From positions 1 through 34,805 of the forward strand of contig WOZM01000292.1 of NCBI GenBank assembly GCA_011620265.1: a stretch of DNA of 34,805 bases. Direction: 5' to 3'. How positions within the stretch are numbered: position 1 is the first letter of the stretch; every line of letters starts with the position of its first letter. Shown here in pieces: positions 24,157 to 31,056 of this stretch. The position numbers were made by a program, and so were the translations under genes. The notes beneath the pieces are model-generated. The model did no database searches, was not told the DNA's origin, and saw only the letters and a program-made list of their open reading frames with translations. The stretch comes from Paracoccaceae bacterium. GTDB lineage: Bacteria; Pseudomonadota; Alphaproteobacteria; Rhodobacterales; Rhodobacteraceae.

Positions 24157-24191
24157 GTGCGAGGCCCCCTGTTGTGTTGTTTGTATCCGCA

Positions 24192-24236
24192 TATTTATCA
24201 TGATAATTTGCCATCGTCAAAATTTTCATGATAAAT
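24192..24236. promoter_or_regulatory. Divergent promoter-operator with two TCATGA palindromes
   Basis: TTATCATGATAA at 24195-24206 is a perfect 12-bp palindrome. TTTTCATGATAA at 24223-24234 is a near copy; the TCATGA cores are 28 bp apart. On the minus strand TTGACG (24220-24215) and TAAATA (24197-24192), 17 bp apart, could drive the importer. On the plus strand TTGCCA (24208-24213) with GATAAA (24230-24235), 16 bp apart, could drive DUF1028. Both palindromes lie on the putative -10 elements, as expected for repression. The FCD regulator encoded at the end of the importer operon is the natural candidate binder (inference). Confidence 0.6.
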
Positions 24237-24262
24237 TGAAACAACTGGAACGGAGCGACCGC

Positions 24263-24925
24263 ATGACCTTTTCCATTCTTGCCCGCGACGAAGGCACGGG
24301 CGCCCTCGGCGGGGCTGCGGCGACGGGCAGCCTCTGCGTCGGCGGCTGGGTGCTGCGCGGCGATTCCCGGGCCGGGATGTCGGCCTCGCAGGGTGCCGCG
24401 CCCTCCACGCTCTGGGGCGAGGAGGTGCTGGCGCGCATGGCCGGCGGCGCCGGTGCGGTGGACGCGGTGGCCGCCGTCACCGGCCCGGATCGTGGCCGCG
24501 ACTGGCGGCAACTCGCCGCGCTCGACCGCGCGGGGGGCACGTCGGCCTTCACCGGCGCCCGGAACACGCCCTGGCACGGATCGCTAGCGGAGGACGGCGT
24601 CGTCGTCAGCGGCAACCTCCTGACCGGCCCCGAGGTTCTGACGGCCATGCTCGCGGGGTTCGGGCGGGCGACCGGCACCTTCACCGAACGCCTCATCGCC
24701 GCGCTTGTCGCGGCCGAAGCGGCCGGCGGCGACAGCCGCGGGCTGCAATCGGCGGCCCTTCTCGTCGTGGCCGACGACAGCGCGCCGCTGACCCTTCGCA
24801 TCGACTGGTCGGAGGATCCGGTCGCCGCCCTCTCGGCCCTCTATGACCGGACGCGCGCCTCGCCCTATGCCGAGTGGTTCCCGACCGTGCCGACCCGCGC
24901 CGATCCCGAACGCGGACACGGTTGA
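24263..24925 (+). CDS. DUF1028 protein (Ntn-hydrolase-like fold)
   Basis: A 220-residue protein with the DUF1028 pattern: MTFSILARDEGTGALGGAA at the start, SLCVGGWVLRG, GMSASQGAAPSTLWGEE near 47-63, RDWRQLAALDRAGG near 84-97 and VVSGNLLTG near 115-123. The family has an Ntn-hydrolase-like fold but no agreed enzyme activity; it often accompanies peptide-type ABC importers, and hydrolysis of an imported amide or peptide is an inference. Start at 24263 follows GGAG; the longer upstream frame would run through the operator region. It diverges from the importer's binding-protein gene and shares its operator. Confidence 0.88.
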   Translation: MTFSILARDEGTGALGGAAATGSLCVGGWVLRGDSRAGMSASQGAAPSTLWGEEVLARMAGGAGAVDAVAAVTGPDRGRDWRQLAALDRAGGTSAFTGARNTPWHGSLAEDGVVVSGNLLTGPEVLTAMLAGFGRATGTFTERLIAALVAAEAAGGDSRGLQSAALLVVADDSAPLTLRIDWSEDPVAALSALYDRTRASPYAEWFPTVPTRADPERGHG

Positions 24926-24978
24926 GCATCGCCTGCCATTTCCCTGATTTCCTGCGAGAAACAGCGACCGCAGCGAAT

Positions 24979-25228
24979 TTCTCCCGGCGTATCCATCCAG
25001 CCGCAATTGATGCCGCTCACCCGGATCCGGTGATGGCGGAGCGGCATTCTTGCGGCATTCTTCGTGACATTCGCCAGCGCCGCCTTCGAGGCCGAACACG
25101 AGGCGGCGGCAAGGTAGCGCATATCGGCCCCGCCCGCCTGCCCGCAAATCCGCTGCCGCGGCCTCGCCCGCCGCACGGTTGCAGTCGGCAATCACCATCC
25201 GCCGGCACCCGTCGGCAATCAGTTCCTC
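24979..25228 (-). pseudogene. Relic of a short-chain dehydrogenase/reductase
   Basis: In one frame (25228 to about 25132) the minus strand encodes EELIADGCRRMVIADCN followed by AAGEAAAADLRAGG, the region after the SDR glycine motif. A frameshift in a G+C-rich run leads to GADMRYLAA in the next frame. This is directly followed by SCSASKAALANVTKN and HRIRVSGINCGWMDTPGE, which hold the Tyr/Ser-x-x-x-Lys helix region and the late substrate-loop of SDRs (Cys stands where the catalytic Tyr is expected). The glycine-rich N-terminus and about 90 middle residues are missing. It is clearly a decayed gene. The rest of the 415-bp gap 24926-25340 holds the inverted repeats listed next and nothing else I recognise. 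Confidence 0.75.
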
Positions 25229-25237
25229 ATGCGCAGG

Positions 25238-25285
25238 CATTTTCCGCACCAGAGCAACGGAAAATGGGACATGATCCGTATCATG
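25238..25285. promoter_or_regulatory. Two inverted repeats upstream of the efflux operon
   Basis: CATTTTCCG (25238-25246) and CGGAAAATG (25258-25266) form a 9-bp inverted repeat with an 11-nt gap. Immediately after, CATGAT (25270-25275) and ATCATG (25280-25285) form a second one with a 4-nt gap. They lie 56-103 bp before the adaptor gene start, a normal operator position. A regulator is not identified. Confidence 0.4.
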
Positions 25286-25340
25286 GCAGGGTGGCCGGGC
25301 TCAGCCTAGACGGAACCCGGTTGCGCGAGAGGACGGGACA

Positions 25341-26585
25341 ATGGCCGAACAGACCGACGACACATCGGCCCTTCTCGAGCGGGAAGGACACGGCCGGCGC
25401 TGGGGCCGGGTGCTGGCGGTGCTCATTCTCCTCGCGGCAGGGATCGGCGGCTGGGTCTTCTGGTCCGGGCGCGACACCGGCGGCGGCGTGACCTACATCA
25501 CCGAGCCCGCGTCGCGCGGCACCCTCACCGTCACGGTGATCGCCACCGGCACGGTCCAGCCGACGCGCCAGGTCGATGTCTCGTCCGAGCTTTCGGGCAC
25601 CCTTGTCGAGGTGGCGGCGGACTACAACGACCGGGTCGAGGCGGGCGCGGTGCTCGCGCGGCTCGACGACACCAAGCTCAAGGCCCAGGTCGCGAATTCC
25701 GAAGCCTCGCTCGATGCCGCGAAGGCGCGGGTCGAACAGGCCGAGGCCAATCTCTACGAGGCGGAAACGAACTACGAGGCGCAAGGCCGGCTCGACAAGC
25801 TTGGCGCCACCTCGCGGCGCGACTTCATCGGCTACGAGACCGCCTACAAGAACGCCAAGGCCGCGCTTGCCATCGCCGAGGCCGACGTGGTGCTGGCCGA
25901 GGCGGCCCTGTCCTCGAACCGCTCCGACCTCGAAAAGACCGTGATCCGCTCGCCGATCAACGGCGTCGTGCTCGACCGCGCCGCCGATCCCGGGCAGATC
26001 GTCGCCTCCTCGCTCTCGGCGCCGACGCTCTTCACCATCGCCGAGGATCTGCGGTCGATGGAGTTGCGCGTCGATGTGGACGAGGCCGATATCGGCCAGG
26101 TCCGGGTCGGCAACACAGCAAGTTTCACCGTCGACGCCTATAGCGGGCGGGCGTTCTCGGCCGAGATCACCCAGGTGCGCTACGCGCCGGAATCGACCGA
26201 GGGCGTCGTCACCTACAAGGCGGTGCTGACGGTGGAGAACGACGACCTCGCGCTCCGCCCCGGCATGACCGCGACGGCGGCGATCACCGTCGACCGGATC
26301 GAGGACGCGCTGCAGGTGCCGAACGCGGCGCTGCGCTACGCGCCGCCGCAGATCGCGGAAGACAGCGGCAACGGCAGCGGCCTTCTCGGCTTCATCATGC
26401 CGCGCCGGCCGTCCGGCTCCGGGTCCGGCACGTCCTCGGGCCGCTCCGTCTGGGTGCTGCGCGCCGGCGTCGCCACCGAGGTTCCGGTCGAGATCGGGCC
26501 AAGCGACGGCAAGCGTACCGTGATCCTGGCGGGCGAGATCGCCGAAGGCGACGCCGTCATCACCGACCAGAGCGAGGCCGGCTGA
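25341..26585 (+). CDS. Efflux periplasmic adaptor (MacA/HlyD family)
   Basis: A 414-residue membrane-fusion protein anchored by one N-terminal membrane segment (about 22-43, VLAVLILLAAGIGGWVF). The barrel-sandwich/lipoyl halves are at GTVQPTRQVDVSSELSG (about 70-86) and VIRSPINGVVLDR (about 201-213). Between them is a coiled-coil hairpin (about 110-190, Ala/Glu-rich). A beta-barrel and membrane-proximal domain follow, including LRPGMTATAAITVD. A Gly/Ser-rich insert lies at about 343-370. It would link an inner-membrane MacB-type transporter to an outer-membrane channel; no TolC-like gene is in view. AGAGGA is 7 nt before the ATG. One base separates it from the ATPase gene. Confidence 0.92.
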   Translation: MAEQTDDTSALLEREGHGRRWGRVLAVLILLAAGIGGWVFWSGRDTGGGVTYITEPASRGTLTVTVIATGTVQPTRQVDVSSELSGTLVEVAADYNDRVEAGAVLARLDDTKLKAQVANSEASLDAAKARVEQAEANLYEAETNYEAQGRLDKLGATSRRDFIGYETAYKNAKAALAIAEADVVLAEAALSSNRSDLEKTVIRSPINGVVLDRAADPGQIVASSLSAPTLFTIAEDLRSMELRVDVDEADIGQVRVGNTASFTVDAYSGRAFSAEITQVRYAPESTEGVVTYKAVLTVENDDLALRPGMTATAAITVDRIEDALQVPNAALRYAPPQIAEDSGNGSGLLGFIMPRRPSGSGSGTSSGRSVWVLRAGVATEVPVEIGPSDGKRTVILAGEIAEGDAVITDQSEAG

Positions 26586-26586
26586 G

Positions 26587-27297
26587 ATGGCCGCGCCCGC
26601 GCTGATCGAGCTGAGCGGCATCTGCCGCACCTACGGCAAGGGAGAGGCCGAGGTGCGCGCCCTCGACGGCGTCGACCTGACGATCCGCAAGGGCGAATTC
26701 GTCGCGATCATGGGGCCGTCGGGTTCGGGCAAGTCCACCGCGATGAACATCATCGGCTGCCTCGACCGGCCGACGGCCGGGACCTACCGCTTCAACGGCG
26801 CCGATGTCTCGCATCTCAGCCGCGACCAGCGGGCGCTCCTGCGCCGGCACTATCTCGGCTTCGTGTTCCAGGGCTTCAACCTTCTGGCGCGCACCACCGC
26901 GCTCGAGAATGTCGAGCTGCCGCTGATCTACAAGGGCCTGCCCCGCGCCGAGCGCGCCCGGCTGGCGGCCGAGGCGCTGGCCAAGGTCGGGCTTCAGGGG
27001 CGCGAGCATCACGACCCGTCGGAGCTGTCGGGCGGCCAGCAGCAGCGCGTCGCCATCGCCCGGGCGCTTGCCGGCGGTCCGATGGTGATCCTCGCCGACG
27101 AGCCGACCGGCAACCTCGACACCACCCGCTCGCGCGAGATCATGGGGCTTCTGGCGGGGCTGAACCGTGACGACGGCATGACAATCGTCATGGTCACCCA
27201 CGAGGAGGACATGGCGGCCTATGCCCACAGGCTCGTCACGTTCATCGACGGCCGGATCGAATCCGACCGCGAGACGGCACCGGAGGCCACGCAATGA
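26587..27297 (+). CDS. MacB/LolD-type ABC ATPase
   Basis: A 236-residue nucleotide-binding protein of the MacB/LolD/FtsE group. Walker A GPSGSGKST is near residues 42-50, FVFQGFNLLARTTALENVELP near 94-114 is the group-specific Q-loop, signature LSGGQQQRVAIARAL near 145-159, Walker B VILADEPTGNLD near 165-176 and VTHEEDMAAYAHR near 203-215. In E. coli MacB this domain is fused to the permease; here it is a separate gene whose stop overlaps the permease start by 4 bp. Works with the adaptor and permease as a tripartite exporter of unknown substrate. Confidence 0.93.
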   Translation: MAAPALIELSGICRTYGKGEAEVRALDGVDLTIRKGEFVAIMGPSGSGKSTAMNIIGCLDRPTAGTYRFNGADVSHLSRDQRALLRRHYLGFVFQGFNLLARTTALENVELPLIYKGLPRAERARLAAEALAKVGLQGREHHDPSELSGGQQQRVAIARALAGGPMVILADEPTGNLDTTRSREIMGLLAGLNRDDGMTIVMVTHEEDMAAYAHRLVTFIDGRIESDRETAPEATQ

Positions 27298-28499
27298 TCT
27301 GGGAAACCGTCCGGCTGGCGTTCCAGGCGATCCTGCGCAATGCGCTCCGTTCGTTCCTGACGGTGCTCGGCGTCGTCATCGGCGTCGCCGCGGTCATCGC
27401 CATGGTGACGATCGGACAGGGATCGTCCGAACAGGTGACGGCGAGCGTCGAGAGCCTTGGCAGCAACGTCCTCATCCTGCGCCCGGGCCGGGCGATGATG
27501 GGCCCCGGCACCCGCGAGGACGCGCCGGCCTTCCGGCTCGCCGACGCGGAGGCGCTTGAGGCGCTTTCGGTGATCGACGTGGCCTCGCCCGTGACCTCTT
27601 CCAGCCTGACGGCCGTCTACGGCAACGCCAACGCGACGACGACGGTGACGGGCACCGACATGAGCTATCTCGAGGTCAACAACTGGCCGATCCTGCGCGG
27701 GCGAGGCTTCACCGCCGCCGAGGAGAAGGCCGGCGCCGCAGTCTGCATCATCGGCGAGACGGTGCGCCAGACGCTCTTCGGCAACACCGATCCGACCGGC
27801 GAGGTGATCCGGCTGAAGTCGATCTCCTGCGAGGTGGCGGGCCTCCTGCAGGCCAAGGGCGCCTCGTCCTTCGGCATGGACCAGGATGACGTCGTCATCG
27901 TGCCGATCCGCATGATGCAGCGCCGCATCGCCGGCAATTCCGACGTCGCCTCGATCCGCGTCGCGCTGGCGCCGAACGTCACCACCGATCGCGGCATCCG
28001 CGACATCGAGGCCCTGATGCGCGAGCGCCGGCGGATCGAGATCGGCAAGGTCGACAATTTCTCCGTCACCGACATGAAGGAGATCTCCTCGATGCTGACC
28101 GGGATCAACAACGTCCTGACCGGGCTCCTCTCGGCCGTCGCGGCCGTCAGCCTTCTGGTCGGCGGGATCGGGATCATGAACATCATGCTGGTCTCCGTCA
28201 CCGAACGCACGCGCGAGATCGGCATCCGCCTCGCCGTCGGCGCGCAGTCGCGGCAGGTGATGACGCAGTTCCTGATCGAGGCCATCGTGCTGTCGCTGAT
28301 CGGCGGGGCGCTCGGCATCATTCTTGGCCTGACACTCGCCTATGTCGGCGCGCAGGTGATGACGATCCCGTTCTCGCCGAGCCTGTCGATCATCGCCCTG
28401 GCCTTCGCCTTCTCGGCCGTTGTCGGCATCGTCTTCGGCTATTTCCCCGCCCGCTCCGCCGCCCGGCTCGATCCGATCGAGGCCCTGCGCTACCAGTGA
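27294..28499 (+). CDS. MacB-type ABC permease
   Basis: A 401-residue permease. The N-terminal segment AILRNALRSFLTVLGVVIGVAAVIAM-like (about 15-40) is the first membrane helix with the typical RSxLTxLG entry. A periplasmic MacB core domain follows (about 45-270). Three more membrane helices occur at about 280-305, 330-355 and 362-385, including VGGIGIMNIMLVSVTERTRE and EIGIRLAVGAQ. The end PARSAARLDPIEALRY is a family hallmark. It operates by mechanotransmission rather than classical import (family knowledge). Last intact gene of the operon; the broken DUF4405 gene follows after 88 bp. Confidence 0.93.
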   Translation: MIWETVRLAFQAILRNALRSFLTVLGVVIGVAAVIAMVTIGQGSSEQVTASVESLGSNVLILRPGRAMMGPGTREDAPAFRLADAEALEALSVIDVASPVTSSSLTAVYGNANATTTVTGTDMSYLEVNNWPILRGRGFTAAEEKAGAAVCIIGETVRQTLFGNTDPTGEVIRLKSISCEVAGLLQAKGASSFGMDQDDVVIVPIRMMQRRIAGNSDVASIRVALAPNVTTDRGIRDIEALMRERRRIEIGKVDNFSVTDMKEISSMLTGINNVLTGLLSAVAAVSLLVGGIGIMNIMLVSVTERTREIGIRLAVGAQSRQVMTQFLIEAIVLSLIGGALGIILGLTLAYVGAQVMTIPFSPSLSIIALAFAFSAVVGIVFGYFPARSAARLDPIEALRYQ

Positions 28500-28587
28500 T
28501 TTTTGCTGCAATGCGGCGAGGGTGCGGCGGCGGTCGCGCGTTCAACGGTCAGGAACCGGAAACGCGCCAGACCGGAAAGGACCGACC

Positions 28588-28952
28588 ATGACCCTGTGCA
28601 GGTGGGCACCCCCCCCCTCGTCATCGCCACGTTTCTTGCCGCCGGCGTGACCGGGATCCTGATGTTCTTCCACCTCGATGTCGGGGTGAACAAGCTTTTG
28701 CACGAATGGATCGGGCCGGCGATGATCGCCGGCGTCGGCGCGCATGTGGTCCTGAACTGGCGGCCCTTCACCGCCGACTTCCGCCGCCCCCTGCCCCGGC
28801 TCGTCATCAGCCTTGGCGTCTTCCTGCTCGCGTTCTCCTTCGCGCCGGATCGCCTGAGCTACGCGCCGCGCGCGCCCCGTCCGCCAAACACCGAAATCAG
28901 ATCGACACCGACGCCGGGTCTGGCCGTCAGGTCGACCCGCTCTTCGATGTGA
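28588..28952 (+). pseudogene. Frameshifted DUF4405 membrane protein (C9 tract)
   Basis: ATG 28588 begins MTLCRWAPP, a start typical of small DUF4405 membrane proteins. The body, LVIATFLAAGVTGILMFFHL, NKLLHEWIG and VGAHVVLNWRPF, continues in another frame. The shift is at nine consecutive C (28609-28617); seven or ten C would restore one reading frame. Two to three membrane helices with in-membrane His (heme b-like ligands) are visible. After the helix ending LAFSFAPD the frame runs 94 bp antisense into the GntR gene and stops at 28952, so the C-terminal region known from relatives seems lost. A sequencing error or slippage-based on/off switching is possible; decay is my first reading. Confidence 0.65.
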
Positions 28953-29587
28953 CGCAGATGCGCAGCCATGATCTCGGACGCGCGCTCCGCATCGGCCTTG
29001 CGCAGGGCGTCGATCAGGTCCGCGTGTTCATCGTCGCGGCAATTGGTGACACCCGGCGCCCCGTAGATGCCGATGATCAGCGACGTGCGGGTAATCAGTT
29101 CCTTGATCATCCGCAGCATCACACCGTTTCCGGCGATCTGCGCGAGCATCGTGTGGAACTGGCCCGAGAGCCGGATCGCGTCACGGCGGTTGCCGCTGGC
29201 ATGGGCCTGCGATTCCAGCTCCAGGTGACGGGCGAGTACCGCGATATCCTGCGCGGTTGCGCGGTTGGCCACCATCCGCGCGACGTTGGGTTCGATTGCC
29301 AGCCGGGCCTCGAATACCTCACGCGCCTGCACGGCCGTCGGCCGCGCGACGAAGGCGCCCCGGTTGGAGTGAAGTTCGACCACTTCGCGGCTCGCCAGCA
29401 GCAGAAGGCTCCGGCGAATGCGCATGCGGCCGACCCCGAACGCCTCGCAGAGCGCCGATTCGGAAAGCTTGGTCCCCGGCGGCAGGCGCTGTTCGATCAC
29501 CGCCTCAAAAATGCGCTCAACGATCTGTTCTTCGGCAACCTCCTCCGCAGTCGAAAGCTGTTCCCTGTTCGGGCCAGGTAGGGTCAT
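28859..29587 (-). CDS. GntR-family regulator with FCD domain
   Basis: A 242-residue regulator: winged helix at about 10-75 (EEQIVERIFEAVIEQRLPPG, LSESALCEAFGVGRMRIRRSL) and a helical FCD domain from about 85 on, with FHTMLAQIAGNGVMLRMI and HADLIDALRKADAERASEIMAAHL motifs; the conserved Asp/His positions for metal binding seem present. Start placed at 29587, where the family N-terminus begins; the ribosome site is weak, and an in-frame Met at 29623 is an alternative. It diverges from the branched-chain-type importer and probably controls it through the boxes at 29663-29708. Its 3' end overlaps the broken DUF4405 frame by 94 bp. Confidence 0.88.
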   Translation of the reverse strand: MTLPGPNREQLSTAEEVAEEQIVERIFEAVIEQRLPPGTKLSESALCEAFGVGRMRIRRSLLLLASREVVELHSNRGAFVARPTAVQAREVFEARLAIEPNVARMVANRATAQDIAVLARHLELESQAHASGNRRDAIRLSGQFHTMLAQIAGNGVMLRMIKELITRTSLIIGIYGAPGVTNCRDDEHADLIDALRKADAERASEIMAAHLRHIEERVDLTARPGVGVDLISVFGGRGARGA

Positions 29588-29662
29588 AGCGCTTGTTTTC
29601 CAAGGTCCAGGGTCGTTTGGCATCAGATATAGTCCGGATCCGTGTCCAACAAGAGCGTAATA

Positions 29663-29708
29663 CTGTCGACAATAATTCAATTTTTTGTTGACTTGATTGT
29701 TAACAATC
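29663..29708. promoter_or_regulatory. Three TTGTYRACAA-like operator boxes
   Basis: GATTGTTAACAATC at 29695-29708 is a perfect 14-bp palindrome. TTGTTGACTT (29685-29694) and CTGTCGACAA (29663-29672) are related half-degenerate copies; centres are 22 and 12 bp apart. They lie in the unusually A+T-rich gap between the GntR gene (29587) and the binding-protein gene (29788). The GT...AC core is the type bound by FCD regulators. AATAAT at 29671-29676 is a possible -10 on the plus strand but lacks a good -35. Confidence 0.55.
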
Positions 29709-29787
29709 CTGCCGAATGCCGGTGCCGCACCGACTCTGGCCTAAGGGAGCGTCGGAAGAAAACCGGATGGCATTCCGGGAGATTCAG

Positions 29788-30975
29788 ATGAAAAGACGCA
29801 CTCTGCTCAAATCAACGGCTCTTGCCGCCGTGACCGGCCTGTCGTTCCTCGGCATGGCCCATGCCGAGAACCCGGTCCTCAAGATCGGCTTCGTCGGCGT
29901 CACCTCCGGCCCTGCCGCAGCATGGGGCATTTCGAACCAGCGATCGATGGAAACCCGCGCGGCGTGGCTGAACGAGCTTGGCGGATACGAGATCGGCGGC
30001 ACCACGTACGACATCGAGATCGTCGCCTTCGACGACCAGAAGGACCCCAAGCGTGCGATCGCCGGCATGGAGAAGATGGCGCAGGAAGGCATCCACTACG
30101 TTGTCGGCCCGAATGTCGACGACGGCGCCGCCGCAGTTCGCCCCGTGGCCGAGCAGAACGGGATCATGTATTTCCCCTACGCCTTCCCGAAAGAGCTTTA
30201 CACCGCGCCCGCGTCGAACGCGGTTCTCGGCATGGTCGCCAACTACCAGTCCGGCCCGGCGATCTACAAATATCTGATGGAAAACAACGGGGTGAAGAAG
30301 ATTGCCTTCGTCGCCGCCAACGAATCCGATCCGCTCAGCCAGCGTGACGGCGGCGTCGAGGCCGCCAAGGCGCTGGGGATGGAGGTCGTCTCGGACAGCG
30401 TGACCTACCAGGTCGACACCACCGACTTCACCCCGGTCCTCTTGCCGGTGATCCAGACCCAGCCGGACCTTCTGGTCCTCTCGGGCGTCTCGCCCGCCAA
30501 CGCGCCGCAGCTGATCCGCTCGGCCCGCGAACTCGGCTATGCCGGGCTCATCTCGACGGAGACCGCGCAGGACGCGGGCGTTCTGGAGGAAGGCGCGGGT
30601 GAACTGGCCAACGGTTTCATCTCGGTCGGCGGTGCGTCGACGGCGGAGCTTGCATCGGACACGATGCGCGAATTCGTCGACCGCTACACCAAGATGTTCG
30701 GCGAGTATAACGACGAGTCCAACACCAAGGTCTATGCGCTCGAATACATCCTCGAGACCATCAAGGCGAACCCCGCCGCGATGACCGATGTCGAGGCGTT
30801 CAAGGCGACGATGGACACGTTCGAGGCGCCGAACCCCTACATGGTGGGCGACGCGAAGCTGACCTATGTCGGCTCGACGTCGTTCGGGCAAAAGCGGCAG
30901 GTCGCGGTGCCGCTCGTCGTGAACGTCTTCAAGGACGGCGCGTTCGAGACGCTGTTCGTGGCGCAGGTCGACTGA
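29788..30975 (+). CDS. ABC transporter substrate-binding protein, branched-chain amino acid (LivK-like) family
   Basis: A 395-residue periplasmic binding protein of the Peripla_BP_6 type. Residues 1-26 are a signal peptide (MKRRTLLKSTALAAVTG, cleavage after AHA); the KRR pair may direct it to Tat. The mature part starts with LKIGFVGVTSGPAAAWG and continues through IEIVAFDDQKDPKRAIAGMEKM, VVGPNVDDGAAAVRPVAEQN and DPLSQRDGGVEAAKALGMEVV. Such proteins bind amino acids, urea, amides or aromatic acids; the downstream hydantoin racemase suggests a hydantoin- or ureide-like ligand (inference). GGGAG 8 nt upstream supports ATG 29788 rather than the longer frame from 29716. First gene of a six-gene run. 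Confidence 0.92.
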   Translation: MKRRTLLKSTALAAVTGLSFLGMAHAENPVLKIGFVGVTSGPAAAWGISNQRSMETRAAWLNELGGYEIGGTTYDIEIVAFDDQKDPKRAIAGMEKMAQEGIHYVVGPNVDDGAAAVRPVAEQNGIMYFPYAFPKELYTAPASNAVLGMVANYQSGPAIYKYLMENNGVKKIAFVAANESDPLSQRDGGVEAAKALGMEVVSDSVTYQVDTTDFTPVLLPVIQTQPDLLVLSGVSPANAPQLIRSARELGYAGLISTETAQDAGVLEEGAGELANGFISVGGASTAELASDTMREFVDRYTKMFGEYNDESNTKVYALEYILETIKANPAAMTDVEAFKATMDTFEAPNPYMVGDAKLTYVGSTSFGQKRQVAVPLVVNVFKDGAFETLFVAQVD

Positions 30976-31000
30976 ACCTTCCAGAACATCGCCTTGCAGG

Positions 31001-31041
31001 GTCCGGCCACTCCCGAACGGGGGGGGGGCGGGGCCCGGCCG
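31001..31041 (+). promoter_or_regulatory. Imperfect stem-loop containing a G10 tract
   Basis: Between the binding-protein stop (30975) and the permease start (31057), CGGCC (31004-31008) can pair with GGCCG (31037-31041), enclosing CTCCC and ten consecutive G (31019-31028). It occupies the same place as the clear stem-loops after the other two binding-protein genes but is less regular. The ribosome site AGAGGA follows. Confidence 0.4.
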
Positions 31042-31056
31042 ATCCAGAGGACTGAG

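Noticed and set aside
21556-24231. Long plus-strand open frame (891 codons)
   Set aside because: Antisense to the DppB-type permease and the family-5 binding-protein genes, which are well supported by motifs, signal peptide and start sites.
24584-25249. Minus-strand open frame as an intact 221-residue gene
   Set aside because: Only its first third resembles a protein family (SDR). The rest is antisense to DUF1028 or out of frame, so it is reported as part of the SDR relic.
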